DNA from: Pantanalinema rosaneae
GTDB taxonomy: Bacteria > Cyanobacteriota > Cyanobacteriia > Leptolyngbyales > Leptolyngbyaceae
Length of the DNA stretch: 64,000 nucleotides
NCBI RefSeq assembly: GCF_050753385.1
Contig: NZ_JBLZFZ010000022.1
Coordinates: forward strand, 39,143 to 103,142
Reading direction: 5' to 3'
Shown: in pieces, positions 1 to 8,897 of the stretch
Position numbering within the stretch: the first letter of the stretch is position 1
How the letters are laid out: each line of letters begins with the position of its first letter
Position numbers and translations under genes: made by a program
The notes under the pieces: model-generated
The model's database searches: none
What the model saw: only the letters and a program-made list of their open reading frames with translations
Told to the model about the DNA's origin: nothing

Positions 1-996
1 TGCCGAGTCCAGCACATCCGGACGGTTGGTTGCGGCAATAATGATAATCCCAGTATTACCCTCGAACCCATCCATTTCCGTCAGCAATTGGTTCAGGGTT
101 TGTTCCCGCTCATCGTTACCGCCACCAATCCCAACGCCCCGTTGCCGACCAACCGCATCAATTTCATCAATAAAGACAATACAGGGCGCATTTTCTTTGG
201 CTTTCTTGAACAAATCCCGAACACGAGATGCCCCTACCCCGACAAACATCTCGACAAACTCAGACCCAGAGATGCTAAAGAAGGGAACACCCGCTTCACC
301 CGCGATCGCTTTGGCTAACAGCGTTTTCCCAGTGCCGGGTGAACCCACCAGCAGTACACCTTTGGGAATCCGGGCACCCACTGCCGTAAATTTCTCTGGC
401 TTTTTCAGAAAAGTGACAACTTCTTGCAGTTCTTCCTTGGCTTCCTCAATCCCGGCCACATCATCAAACATCACGCCCGTTTTAGCTTCCATTTGGAACC
501 GAGCGCGAGACTTGCCAAAGCTCAATGCCTGACCGGGCCCACCGGGAGCATTCGTCGATCGCCGAATAATCAGTAACAAACCACCAATCAACAATAAAAA
601 CAACAACAGGTTTGCCAGCAGCCCCATCACCATGCTGTTATCTGCCGTGGGTCTAACTTCCAACGGCACATCATTGGCAACAGCGGCTTTGGTAATCTCC
701 TCGTAGTTGTTAAACAGTAAAATTTCTTCTTCCCGAGTCGGATCGCCAGGATTCTGCCCTTCCAGAGTAATTCTGGCGCTATGCTGCACTGGATCGACCT
801 TAATGCTAGTCACCTCACCCGCATTAATTTTTAACAGCAGGTCACTGTAACTCATTTTGGTGGGGCTGTTCGCCATCACTGGCAAACTCAGCATGACTCC
901 TTGAGCAATCACACAGATGGTGGTGATTAATCCTTTGGTTGCAGAAACCCGCAGTGGTTGTTGCTTCATCAATGCTTTTGTCCAGAACCGTTTCAT
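1..996 (-). CDS. ftsH: ATP-dependent zinc metalloprotease FtsH, N-terminal part (truncated by window edge)
   Basis: Membrane-anchored AAA+ protease that unfolds and degrades membrane and photosystem proteins in cyanobacteria. The 332 visible residues show an N-terminal membrane/signal segment (about 22-42), a lumenal or periplasmic domain, a second membrane helix (about 122-144), Walker A GSPGTGKT at 218-225, Walker B ending in DEID at 277-280 and the start of the second region of homology (AATNRPD). The HExxH protease domain lies outside the window, so roughly half of the usual 600-650 residues is missing. I chose the ATG at 996 because it opens the reading frame that runs through the AAA motifs; longer frames around 842-1215 are unrelated shadows. 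Cyanobacteria carry several FtsH paralogues and I cannot say which one this is. Confidence 0.95.
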   Translation of the reverse strand, partial: MKRFWTKALMKQQPLRVSATKGLITTICVIAQGVMLSLPVMANSPTKMSYSDLLLKINAGEVTSIKVDPVQHSARITLEGQNPGDPTREEEILLFNNYEEITKAAVANDVPLEVRPTADNSMVMGLLANLLLFLLLIGGLLLIIRRSTNAPGGPGQALSFGKSRARFQMEAKTGVMFDDVAGIEEAKEELQEVVTFLKKPEKFTAVGARIPKGVLLVGSPGTGKTLLAKAIAGEAGVPFFSISGSEFVEMFVGVGASRVRDLFKKAKENAPCIVFIDEIDAVGRQRGVGIGGGNDEREQTLNQLLTEMDGFEGNTGIIIIAATNRPDVLDSA

Positions 997-1412
997 AGTA
1001 ATTGTTTGTCGCCTGCTGTCCGACCCGACCACTCATCTCAGGTGTTCTAGACTAACCTGGCAAGGAGCGGGAAGGGTATCTAGAAATCTAGTGTAACTTT
1101 CTTCTCTGGGAGTTGACCGTTGACAATGCGGAGGAATTAACTGATCGCGGTGGAAATGATGCCTATTGACTTCACAATTCCAACACGCCCGTTCTACCGA
1201 TCGAGGAATTGACAAAAATTAATTTACTTCGTTAGACTAAACGTAGTCGTTACGAGTTTGCTTTAACGGATCACAGTTTCGGATTGTGATGGTAGAAATT
1301 ACCAGGAATGACCCTCACTGACAGCAGTGTTCGCCCCCTCGCCCCCAATTCTGGGGAGAACATGTAGTGCATTCATTCAAGAACGGCTGTAGAACAAATA
1401 GGACTTCTAATC
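997..1412. other. Divergent intergenic region between ftsH and an FMN reductase gene
   Basis: About 415 bases without a convincing gene. It must hold the promoters of both divergent genes. A sigma70-like pair on the plus strand is TTGACA at 1209-1214 and TAGACT at 1233-1238 (18-base spacer), which could serve the gene starting at 1413 with a long leader. A short copy of the dispersed CCCCCAATTCTGGGG core lies at 1333-1358. I see no tRNA or other structured RNA. Confidence 0.5.
1333..1358. repeat. Short fragment of the dispersed C-rich/G-rich palindromic core
   Basis: GCCCCCAATTCTGGGG is an imperfect palindrome that matches the cores at 17571-17658, 24155-24215, 29811-29877 and 34921-35005. 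No terminal inverted repeats are visible around this copy, so it is either a relic or an independent hairpin. Confidence 0.5.
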
Positions 1413-1958
1413 ATGGTTAAATTTGTAGGGATTGCCGGTAGCCTGCGACCTGACTCCCATAGCCAACAAGCCTTACACCTGACCGCTCGCCGGCTAGAGG
1501 CATTAGGCGCATCGGTAGAAATTTTGGATTTGCGAGAATTGCAACTGCCGTTTTGTGATGGTAGCGACGAATATCCCGATTATCCTGATGTCACCCGGTT
1601 ACGATCGGCGTTTCAGCAGGCAGATGGCTTGATCTTGGTAACACCGGAATACCACGGTAGTGTCAGTGGAGTGCTGAAAAATGCCTTAGATCTGATGAGT
1701 TTTGATCAGTTATCTGATAAAGTTGCCGGACTGATCAGCATTCTGGGCGGACAATCCAACAGCAATGCTTTAAATGATTTACGCACGATTATGCGGTGGG
1801 TACATGCCTGGGTGATCCCTGACCAGATTGCGATCGGGCAGGCATGGCAAGCCTTTACCCCCGAGGGTGATTTGCGGGATGAAAAACTATCCCAACGCCT
1901 CGATCGCTTTGTTGAAAGCTTGCTCCAAACCACCCAACGGTTACGAGAAGCGGCTTAA
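1413..1958 (+). CDS. NAD(P)H-dependent FMN reductase family protein
   Basis: Flavodoxin-fold enzyme of 181 residues, normal for the SsuE/ChrR/ArsH-like NADPH-dependent FMN reductase family, which reduces FMN or quinones in the cytoplasm. The N-terminal GSLRPDSHS is the phosphate-binding loop for FMN. The segment PEYHGSVSGVLKNALD at about 78-93 is the second family signature, contacting the isoalloxazine ring. The ATG at 1413 begins directly with the first beta strand, as expected. It stands alone, divergent from ftsH and convergent with the hydrolase gene at 2057. The physiological substrate (quinone, chromate or free flavin) cannot be told from sequence. Confidence 0.9.
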   Translation: MVKFVGIAGSLRPDSHSQQALHLTARRLEALGASVEILDLRELQLPFCDGSDEYPDYPDVTRLRSAFQQADGLILVTPEYHGSVSGVLKNALDLMSFDQLSDKVAGLISILGGQSNSNALNDLRTIMRWVHAWVIPDQIAIGQAWQAFTPEGDLRDEKLSQRLDRFVESLLQTTQRLREAA

Positions 1959-1970
1959 TGCTGTTTGTGG

Positions 1971-2016
1971 GGTTAGGTTATTTAGGCTGGCTCAACCTGC
2001 CCCCAGCCAACTAACC
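1971..2016. terminator. Nested stem-loop between convergent genes
   Basis: Outer arms GGTTAG (1971-1976) and CTAACC (2011-2016) enclose inner arms GGCTGG (1985-1990) and CCAGCC (2003-2008). It sits between two convergent stop codons, so it may act as a terminator in both directions, although there is no long T-run. Confidence 0.45.
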
Positions 2017-2056
2017 TAGCGGATTCCACAATGCCAACAGATTCATGGTCGTCTTC

Positions 2057-3769
2057 CTACTCTATTAAACTGCCGTGTTTGGCTCTGAATTCGGTCAGCG
2101 CTTGCTTGAACGCATCATTAGATTTGTGGCTAATGACAAATACTTTGAAATGCTGATTACGGCTTAAATACGCGGCATAGGAGGATTGCATATAGGGCTG
2201 ATAGCGGAGATCGTTGACTAAGTGGGTTTTAAAGAATGCCACTAACATGCCATCAGCATAGTCGCGGAGCAAATCAGGATGGGCTAGTTTAAGCCCCGGA
2301 ATTGAATTCAGCATGTTCGTTACCCCAGCATCTAATTGAGCCAAGTTAACATGGGCTTGCCCTTCCACCAGTGCCAGGTACTTCGTTGGTGAAGCCAGTG
2401 CTGGAAATGACCGAGCTTGCTCAAACACAGTGGGGGTAGCTGGGTCATCACTCCCACCGACAATAAACGTGGGAATTTGAATTTGCCCTAGTCCTTGAGG
2501 GCCGAAAATGCCGTAATTCACCGGGTTGGCGGCAAATACAACTTTCACTCGTTCATCCCGAAAATTATAGTGTTCTCGCGGTAACTGCAACGCTCGACAT
2601 TCCAGCAGGAGGGCGGTATCTAAATAGGCAAATGGACGATCGCAGGCTTGCTGTAGATGCTTAAAGTCAATGGTTGCACCTGCCACCGCTAACACCCCAT
2701 AGCCCCCAAAGGAATGTCCTGCTACTCCCACAGATTGCAGATCTAAGTTACCCCCAAACTCTGTCTGATGGCGGCGTTCCAGTTCATCAATCACGTAGCT
2801 CAGATCTTTGGGTCGATCAATAAACTCACTGTCCAGAAAGTATGACTTGGATAGCCCTTGTTGAAGCTTTTGTACCTGTTCGGTATCGCTACCTGGATGT
2901 TGGGGTAGTGCCACTACAAAACCATAGGATGCCAGTTGTTGGGCTTTTTCCACAAAATCTTCCGGTCTAGAACCTAGCCCATGCGACAAAATGATCACCG
3001 GCATCTTTCCTAGCGGTAACGGTTCCGGCTGCACCACAATCACATAGAACTGGCGATCGCGGCTTTGATCATGGAGCACCCAGCGTTGTTGGCGAGTTTG
3101 GTAAGAACCTGGCTGACGTAAATCGGGCATAGAGGCATAATCCAATGTACTGCTTGCTGCCTCGTTCGCCGAAATTTTTGCCATCTTGCCGATAAAGAAG
3201 TCGGTTGCCTGAAGCACTTTCTCCAGCTTCTTAACCCCTTGTAGACCTAGCCCAATATCCAGGTAGAGATTGGTAGGATACTTGTTGATAAAATTCAGGA
3301 GGGTTAAGCCGTCAGGGTCGAGTGCAGACATAATTAATGCTGACCGCAACGCATGCATCCCGTTGCCTTGCTGAGGGACTTGAACGTATCGCCCAATGCT
3401 AGTTAGGATTGTTTCACCTAACTCGCTATAAAACAGGCGCGAGAGCAAAACGGGATCCAGGTTCAACCGGGCTGTTAAGGCTTTACGAAATTCCTGCTGC
3501 GTCTTGGTATCGGCTTTTGCCAATTTGAAATAGAACTCTAGATCTGAGTTAATCGTGCCATCTTGAGCAAAGACATTTAATGAACTCACCTGCACAGATT
3601 GTACGAATGAACCGTAAAAGAACGTGAGTTTCTCAGCCGCTTGACCTGGAAGTGCTGTCAATAGTGCTGAAAGCATACCCAATGGCAAGGAGCGGCATGG
3701 CTTCCAGCAACAGAACCGCCGGAAGATAATCTGAGCTTTAACCAGTGACTTCAACAAGGGAGTTTCCAT
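2057..3769 (-). CDS. Secreted alpha/beta hydrolase with N-terminal DUF1400 domain
   Basis: A 570-residue protein with an N-terminal signal sequence (hydrophobic stretch about 25-45 ending at AxA), then a DUF1400-type helical region (about 46-170) and an alpha/beta-hydrolase domain from about 230. The oxyanion region is ILSHGLGSRPEDF and the nucleophile elbow is GHSFGG near residue 350, so a serine esterase or lipase-like activity in the periplasm is likely. DUF1400 fused to a platelet-activating-factor-acetylhydrolase-like domain is a recurrent cyanobacterial architecture. The substrate is unknown. The ATG at 3769 gives a sensible signal peptide. It is transcribed alone, convergent with the FMN reductase gene. 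Confidence 0.85.
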   Translation of the reverse strand: METPLLKSLVKAQIIFRRFCCWKPCRSLPLGMLSALLTALPGQAAEKLTFFYGSFVQSVQVSSLNVFAQDGTINSDLEFYFKLAKADTKTQQEFRKALTARLNLDPVLLSRLFYSELGETILTSIGRYVQVPQQGNGMHALRSALIMSALDPDGLTLLNFINKYPTNLYLDIGLGLQGVKKLEKVLQATDFFIGKMAKISANEAASSTLDYASMPDLRQPGSYQTRQQRWVLHDQSRDRQFYVIVVQPEPLPLGKMPVIILSHGLGSRPEDFVEKAQQLASYGFVVALPQHPGSDTEQVQKLQQGLSKSYFLDSEFIDRPKDLSYVIDELERRHQTEFGGNLDLQSVGVAGHSFGGYGVLAVAGATIDFKHLQQACDRPFAYLDTALLLECRALQLPREHYNFRDERVKVVFAANPVNYGIFGPQGLGQIQIPTFIVGGSDDPATPTVFEQARSFPALASPTKYLALVEGQAHVNLAQLDAGVTNMLNSIPGLKLAHPDLLRDYADGMLVAFFKTHLVNDLRYQPYMQSSYAAYLSRNQHFKVFVISHKSNDAFKQALTEFRAKHGSLIE

Positions 3770-3957
3770 AGTGCCAACATCGATCGCATAGCTATACAGA
3801 CTCAGCTTTAAACTTTGCCTGAAGAAATTTTCAGATTTTAGCAGCGAACGTAAATGTTAGGTAGAAACCATCATTTCCATAGGCTCGCTACCTATCTGGA
3901 TACCCTTTATTCTCGTCAAAGCGCTCGAATCTATCTTGTCATTTCATGCCAGGATCG

Positions 3958-4374
3958 TTAAACATTAATGGCTTTGATTAACACACCCAGGAAACTAACT
4001 AACCCTACCAACAGCAACGCGAACCCCACAATCTCCGTAGTTCTAGAACTGCTATACATAAAGCGATCGCTCTGAATTCGCTTCAGCATATAGTGATGTT
4101 CTTTCAGGGCAGTCGCTATCGCAAACATACCAATGCTAATAAAAGCCAGTCCAACGGCGTTGGTAACATGGTGAGGGTTAAAATATGCTCCTACCCGAGT
4201 TGCTTCCAGCGTTCTGACGATCGTGGGAATACCGAAGCCAAAGCCAATTAAGGAAAGAGAAGTCCGAATCCATGCCATTAAAGTGCGATCGGCGGCGGCA
4301 CGTGTCCGTTCTTTGGCTAACTCATTATTCAGGTTATAGGGTTCTGGTTCAGGAACGTTAGAAGAGGGTAGCAT
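3958..4374 (-). CDS. DUF202 (YidH-type) membrane protein
   Basis: Small inner-membrane protein of 138 residues. The N-terminal cytoplasmic motif LAKERTRAAADRTLMAWIRTSLS is the characteristic start of the DUF202 family, followed by three hydrophobic segments (about 36-55, 68-90 and 112-134). No catalytic residues are known for the family and I infer no function. It lies between the hydrolase and the porin gene, all on the minus strand but with gaps over 100 bases, so co-transcription is uncertain. Confidence 0.85.
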   Translation of the reverse strand: MLPSSNVPEPEPYNLNNELAKERTRAAADRTLMAWIRTSLSLIGFGFGIPTIVRTLEATRVGAYFNPHHVTNAVGLAFISIGMFAIATALKEHHYMLKRIQSDRFMYSSSRTTEIVGFALLLVGLVSFLGVLIKAINV

Positions 4375-4486
4375 AGGCGCGATCTAGATTGATTAATTTT
4401 CGTTGGGATTAGTGATTGCTAGAGGATGACTTTGCTCTGCCACTTTCATTTCTTCAGCTAGTTCCTTACAAAGAAAGATATTCAGA

Positions 4487-6304
4487 TTAGAACGTAAACG
4501 TGGTTCGGATTGTGCCAATTACATCAACCCCATTACTGGCATCCTGGTTGGGAGCTGTGAGAACGATGACACCGGGCGTAATCGAGATGTTATCAGTCAC
4601 CTGATATCGGTAGAAGCCCTCCAGATGCCAAGGAATATCTGTCTTGAAACGTTGAGGATTACCACCATCAAAGTTGGTCAAGTAAGGCTCTGCCCCCACT
4701 ACGAAACCGAGCAGATTCCCTTTCTTACCCAGATCAGGGAAGGCAAAGGTCAGAGCATAGTTGAGAATCGTGCCATCGCCTTCCCCAATTAAGCGGGCGT
4801 AACTGACACCAAACCAACCACTAATCACAAACCCAGGATTTAACTTGTAGGAAGCTTGAACCCCGTAAGAATTGGTGATCACGGGAGCGGGATTAAAAAA
4901 CGGGCCGGGAGCCAGCCGAGTTTGACCCGCTAAGGTATTCGCCACCGCCGTACCTGCAATGGGTAAACCATTGTAGTTAAACCCAAATCGTCCCGGACTA
5001 AAGTAAGTATTGTTGTAAGTAGCGGCAAGACTGAATTTGGGACTGGGCATCCAGGTAATCTGCCCCAGAATAGAATACCCACCGTTGAATAAACCGTTTC
5101 CACTGGATGGATCATTGGCTCTCAAGCCATCCGCGACATAGAATCCGCTCAATAGGAATTGCGGATTTAAGTGGTAATTGATCCCGGCTCCTGCCCCTGA
5201 TGCACCTAGGCTATAAATGGCGTTGTGCTGACCAAACAAAGAGATGGCACCAATCCCAGTCGCCTTACTATCCAACGGATTTAGGGTGGGCATGAAGATG
5301 AAAGGGGCAGTATTAGCGGCCAGGAGAAACACTTGTGTTCGCTTTCCGATGGGAAAGGCGTATACGCCTCCCAGGAGGGTCAGGGTATTGTTCGTGTTGG
5401 CTCCAAAAGTAGAGTCCAGAGCACCTTCAGGCGATGTAACCGGTTCTCCTCCAGCGGTGGTTGTCGGCAGCTTAAAACCACCGAGCGGAACCAGAGGAAC
5501 ATTTCCAGCAAACAATGAGAGAACTAGCAGATCATGCCCCGTGAAGCTGGTGTTTAGATTGAGATTAAACCGATCTTGAAATACGGTTTGGTTTTTGCTG
5601 CCATCGGCTCCAAATAGACCCGCTAACGAGAAAATGGCATTCCCTGAAAGTTTTGTTGTGGTAGAAAACTGTTGCTTTTCCAGCGTCGCTGTCCGCACTT
5701 CCAGCGCATCGACGCGCCCCCGTAGCACTGCCAACTCTGCGGCAAATTCTTCTTGCAGTTTTTGCACTACTAGCAAATCTTCTTTTTTTACCAAATCAGC
5801 CGTTGCCGCCGCTAGCAGTTCACTCATCCGATCCATACAGGCATTGAGTCCGGCAGCAAACTCATAACGGCTCAACGCCCGATCGCCCCGGAAGGTTTTA
5901 TCGGGATAACCAATAATGCAGCCATAGCGTTCGACCAGCGATTGCAATGCCTGAAATGCCCAATCACTTGGTTTGACATCCGTGAGTTGGGACACCGATG
6001 TGACTTGATCAAAGCCATCGGCTACATCGCTCTCCCCTTCACCGGCAAAGGAAAGTGGGTCATTAGCCGTAATCGTGGGTGCAGGCTGAACCGTTGTAGG
6101 AGTTTCGGCTAAAAGAGGGTTAACCTTTGTAGCCTCAACCGCTGTTGCCGGAGTCATGGGCGCAGTCGGAGATGCCAACCCTGGAACTGCGTGTAGAACC
6201 GTTGCGAGATTCAAACATACGGTTGATAACAAGCTCAGTTGTAGCAATCCGATGCAGTGCGATCGCTGGTTTTTATTAAGTACGAATTGATTTTGAAGAT
6301 TCAT
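4487..6304 (-). CDS. Iron-uptake porin with SLH-like domain and OprB-type beta barrel
   Basis: Outer-membrane porin of about 605 residues typical of cyanobacteria (Slr1841-like family). After a signal peptide (about 18-45) and a Pro/Thr-rich linker come an SLH-type peptidoglycan-binding segment (SDWAFQALQSLVERYG ... GDRALSRYEFAAGLNACMD, about 110-165), a short coiled coil (about 165-215) and a long beta-barrel region ending in TTFTF; a C-terminal aromatic residue is typical of barrels. I prefer the ATG at 6304 over the in-frame GTG at 6322 because GGAGAGGAGAG lies just upstream of the ATG. Family members carry inorganic ions, including iron. It appears monocistronic. Confidence 0.9.
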   Translation of the reverse strand: MNLQNQFVLNKNQRSHCIGLLQLSLLSTVCLNLATVLHAVPGLASPTAPMTPATAVEATKVNPLLAETPTTVQPAPTITANDPLSFAGEGESDVADGFDQVTSVSQLTDVKPSDWAFQALQSLVERYGCIIGYPDKTFRGDRALSRYEFAAGLNACMDRMSELLAAATADLVKKEDLLVVQKLQEEFAAELAVLRGRVDALEVRTATLEKQQFSTTTKLSGNAIFSLAGLFGADGSKNQTVFQDRFNLNLNTSFTGHDLLVLSLFAGNVPLVPLGGFKLPTTTAGGEPVTSPEGALDSTFGANTNNTLTLLGGVYAFPIGKRTQVFLLAANTAPFIFMPTLNPLDSKATGIGAISLFGQHNAIYSLGASGAGAGINYHLNPQFLLSGFYVADGLRANDPSSGNGLFNGGYSILGQITWMPSPKFSLAATYNNTYFSPGRFGFNYNGLPIAGTAVANTLAGQTRLAPGPFFNPAPVITNSYGVQASYKLNPGFVISGWFGVSYARLIGEGDGTILNYALTFAFPDLGKKGNLLGFVVGAEPYLTNFDGGNPQRFKTDIPWHLEGFYRYQVTDNISITPGVIVLTAPNQDASNGVDVIGTIRTTFTF

Positions 6305-6484
6305 TGGCTCTCCTCTCCACACTAATTAAAGTTGCAAATATTTAAGCGGTGTTCAGCATCGAGAGATGGTAGCGGTATTGGCGATTTGGGGCACTCATAG
6401 TGTTCGTCCTTTGCTAAGGAGTGAGTTGTCTATTCATGTCCGCCTTCCTGGGGAATCGCGCTACCCATGAACCGATCAGGCTGC

Positions 6485-7648
6485 TCAATCAAGCGGAATC
6501 AGTGCCTCTGCCCACCAGTCGGGAGGTGGAATCTGGAAAGGGGTGAAGCTGGCGCGTTGTTCCCCCGCGATCGGTGGCAATTGGCTCTCTACCTTTGCCT
6601 GACGCGAGACGATCGCCTCTTTGGTGATATTGATCACGGTCAAATCTTGGGTCTGGAGCACCGGCCCCTGGTACACCTCGCCCAGTTCGGCAAAGAGCAT
6701 CGAGACCACGTCCGGCGACAGCAGCGTGTGCCAGAGACAAGCGAGGCGCGGCTGCACCAGGCTGAATACCTTGCCAGCCGCCTTAGGTGAGGTGTGCGCG
6801 GCTTCGAGGGCGATCGTTGCCCGTTCGATAGAAAGCCCCGATGCTTCTGCCAACGCCGCTGCGGGCGGGAAGCATTCGTGAATCAGCACATCCACCCCCT
6901 TGCAGGCATTCACCAGGGGCCAGCCAGGGAGGGTGTCTCCGGAAAAAGCGAAGGATAACCCCGCGAAGTCAAGTCGATAACCAACAGACCCGCTGATGCA
7001 GTGGACGACGGGGAACGAGGTCACGGTCACGCCGTTTTGTTGGTAGATCACCTCAGTTTTGCTGAAATCAAACTCGGTGCCCACGATCTTCATGCTTTCC
7101 GGGTTGATGGGACCGAGTCCGGCTTCCGTATCCCAGGACAGTGCCGACTCGATCGCCTCGCAGAAATGCTGCGTGCCGAGGTGGGGTGCTGTGCCACTAG
7201 GACCCCAGACATAGACCGGCCCATCGGCTCGCCCTACCTTGGAGAAGCTGCCGCTCAGGGTCAGAATATCGCCCATGTGGTCGGCGTGCAGATGGGTGAT
7301 AAACAGCTTGTCGAGCAGGTTTACGGGTAGCTTCAGGGTGGCATAGTTGATCAGGGAACCGGTTCCCAGGTCAAACAGCAGCAGGTCGCGCTGGGGATTA
7401 CCGACCTCCACCAGGATACTGGGTGAAGCCTGGGCACGAGTCGGCCACGGATTACCACTGCCCAGTACCGTCACCCGCAGTTCACCATCCTCAAGCTCCT
7501 CCTCCCCCGGAATGAACACCTCGGCGTATTCCCGCTTGGAATTGCCGATGATAGGGGTCAGGGTCATCGCCTGGGTGCCGCCCAGATAAGACAGATCTGG
7601 TAGCGTATTTGCTGCGTTGGTGTTGCTGATGTTGGTTTGGGTTTCCAT
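6485..7648 (-). CDS. MBL-fold metallo-hydrolase
   Basis: Metallo-beta-lactamase-fold hydrolase of 387 residues. The metal motif THLHADHMGD is near residue 120, with later ligands in FPVVHC, FSGDT and the C-terminal LWHTLL. The overall form resembles RNase Z/arylsulfatase-like MBL enzymes. Some homologues are labelled GntH of guanitoxin biosynthesis, but no other gene of that pathway is here, so I do not adopt that name. The ATG at 7648 has AGGAG eight bases upstream; an earlier in-frame start at 7693 has none. The gene looks more GC-rich than the flanking core genes (by eye). The next minus-strand gene upstream ends at 7717. Confidence 0.8.
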   Translation of the reverse strand: METQTNISNTNAANTLPDLSYLGGTQAMTLTPIIGNSKREYAEVFIPGEEELEDGELRVTVLGSGNPWPTRAQASPSILVEVGNPQRDLLLFDLGTGSLINYATLKLPVNLLDKLFITHLHADHMGDILTLSGSFSKVGRADGPVYVWGPSGTAPHLGTQHFCEAIESALSWDTEAGLGPINPESMKIVGTEFDFSKTEVIYQQNGVTVTSFPVVHCISGSVGYRLDFAGLSFAFSGDTLPGWPLVNACKGVDVLIHECFPPAAALAEASGLSIERATIALEAAHTSPKAAGKVFSLVQPRLACLWHTLLSPDVVSMLFAELGEVYQGPVLQTQDLTVINITKEAIVSRQAKVESQLPPIAGEQRASFTPFQIPPPDWWAEALIPLD

Positions 7649-7716
7649 AAAATTAACTCCTGATGAAAGTAAGGGATAGGTTGGCGATCGCAATTACCCT
7701 GCTGAACGCTGGGTCA

Positions 7717-8304
7717 TTAGTGTGTGGGCGGTTGACGCCGTTGGCTCAGGAGGTAGCCCAACGCCCCCGGCATTGCCAACAGGGTGATCAAAATGGTGGT
7801 CGATGCACTCAGGCGGCTGGAGAGGGTGCGGGCGGGTTCTAGCCCATCTACGATGAAACGCCAGGTGACCACGATCGCAAACAACCCCACGGTGACAGCA
7901 CTCAGGCTAGAGAGAAAGTCTTTGAGGGTGGGGAGGTGGGCTTGGGAAATGCGGCGACCCACCAGCACCCCAGAGATGACTCCCGCTAGGGATTGGCTGC
8001 TCACCAGAATCAGTCGCAGATGTAAATCAACAGGTTCTTTTTCGCTGGCCAAATGTTCAGCCATGATGCCGCCCAGTCCGATGATCATGCCCGCGATCGC
8101 CCCCACCCCCATCCACCAGTACAGCGGCTTGGAGAGATAAGCACAAGCCACAATTAAACTCGCCAAGCTCATGGAACTCACCACTGCTGCCTGCTCCAGG
8201 GGCAACTGAGTGATGATCACCAGAGTCAGGGCGACACCAACGAAGGTGCCAGCCAGCAGCAACAGCGATTGTCGAGGACCAGTGATTTGGGGATAGTTTT
8301 GCAT
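7717..8304 (-). CDS. Unrecognised multi-pass membrane protein
   Basis: 195 residues with about five or six hydrophobic segments (roughly 13-32, 40-57, 63-83, 100-116, 130-147 and 168-188) and short polar loops. I do not recognise a family or catalytic motif. The ATG at 8304 starts a short polar N-terminus before the first helix. It lies between an MBL hydrolase and a small secreted protein on the same strand and could be part of the same transcription unit, as gaps are about 70-85 bases. Function unknown. Confidence 0.65.
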   Translation of the reverse strand: MQNYPQITGPRQSLLLLAGTFVGVALTLVIITQLPLEQAAVVSSMSLASLIVACAYLSKPLYWWMGVGAIAGMIIGLGGIMAEHLASEKEPVDLHLRLILVSSQSLAGVISGVLVGRRISQAHLPTLKDFLSSLSAVTVGLFAIVVTWRFIVDGLEPARTLSSRLSASTTILITLLAMPGALGYLLSQRRQPPTH

Positions 8305-8388
8305 CGGTGCGATCGCTCCTAACTGCCAAGGGATGGATGGCGCGAGATATAGCCGTCGCCAGCAGGGTGGTCAAGGAGAGACAAAACC

Positions 8389-8700
8389 CTAGTCCACATA
8401 GACCACGACATATTGGGTGCCGTAGGGCTGGTAGTAGGTGCCACTACAGGAGTAGAGGCTCGTCCCTTCGATGATCACGGTCGAACAGCTACTTGGCAGA
8501 CTGGCGACATAAACGGTCGATCGCCGAATTACTCGCCGAGTGGTACGCCGCGACACCCCCGCCGCGCTGACCGGGGTCAACGGTCTACCCACTCTCGCTG
8601 CTACGGGTTGCATGATCTGACCGCTCAACCCGACCTCAATCAAGGCTCCTGTGGTGAGGAATCCACAGGCGGCGATCGCCAGACGCTGCATTAAGTTCAT
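8389..8700 (-). CDS. Small secreted protein with conserved C-terminal YYxPxGxQYVVVYV motif
   Basis: 103 residues. It starts with a hydrophobic signal-like segment (about 6-26), then an Arg/Thr-rich stretch (RRTTRRVIRRST), two cysteines (in SSCSTV and YSCSGT) that may form a disulfide, and the tail YYQPYGTQYVVVYVD. This Arg-rich plus aromatic/valine ending recurs in small exported hypothetical proteins of proteobacteria and cyanobacteria. No function is known to me. ATG at 8700; the neighbours on both sides are on the same strand. Confidence 0.6.
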   Translation of the reverse strand: MNLMQRLAIAACGFLTTGALIEVGLSGQIMQPVAARVGRPLTPVSAAGVSRRTTRRVIRRSTVYVASLPSSCSTVIIEGTSLYSCSGTYYQPYGTQYVVVYVD

Positions 8701-8897
8701 GGTTCAAATCTCCAAACGTGAGAATAAATGATGAGGCTGCGATCGCTTCTCCCTCAAACGCCGTACCATAGCCAACCGATCGCTATCGGGCGAGGCAATG
8801 GCGGGGGGGATCGGGGTCTTCCTGTGATCGGGGGTCATGATCAAGTCCCAGCAACATTCAGTGGCTATCGAGATCAATTGCATTGGTTGCCTTGGCG

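Noticed and set aside
5244..5867. Plus-strand frames within the porin gene
   Set aside because: They are antisense to a well-supported porin and show no recognisable protein features.
6485..7648. MBL hydrolase as GntH of a guanitoxin biosynthesis cluster
   Set aside because: No other guanitoxin genes (arginine hydroxylase, methyltransferase, phosphotransferase set) are nearby; only a generic MBL call is supported.
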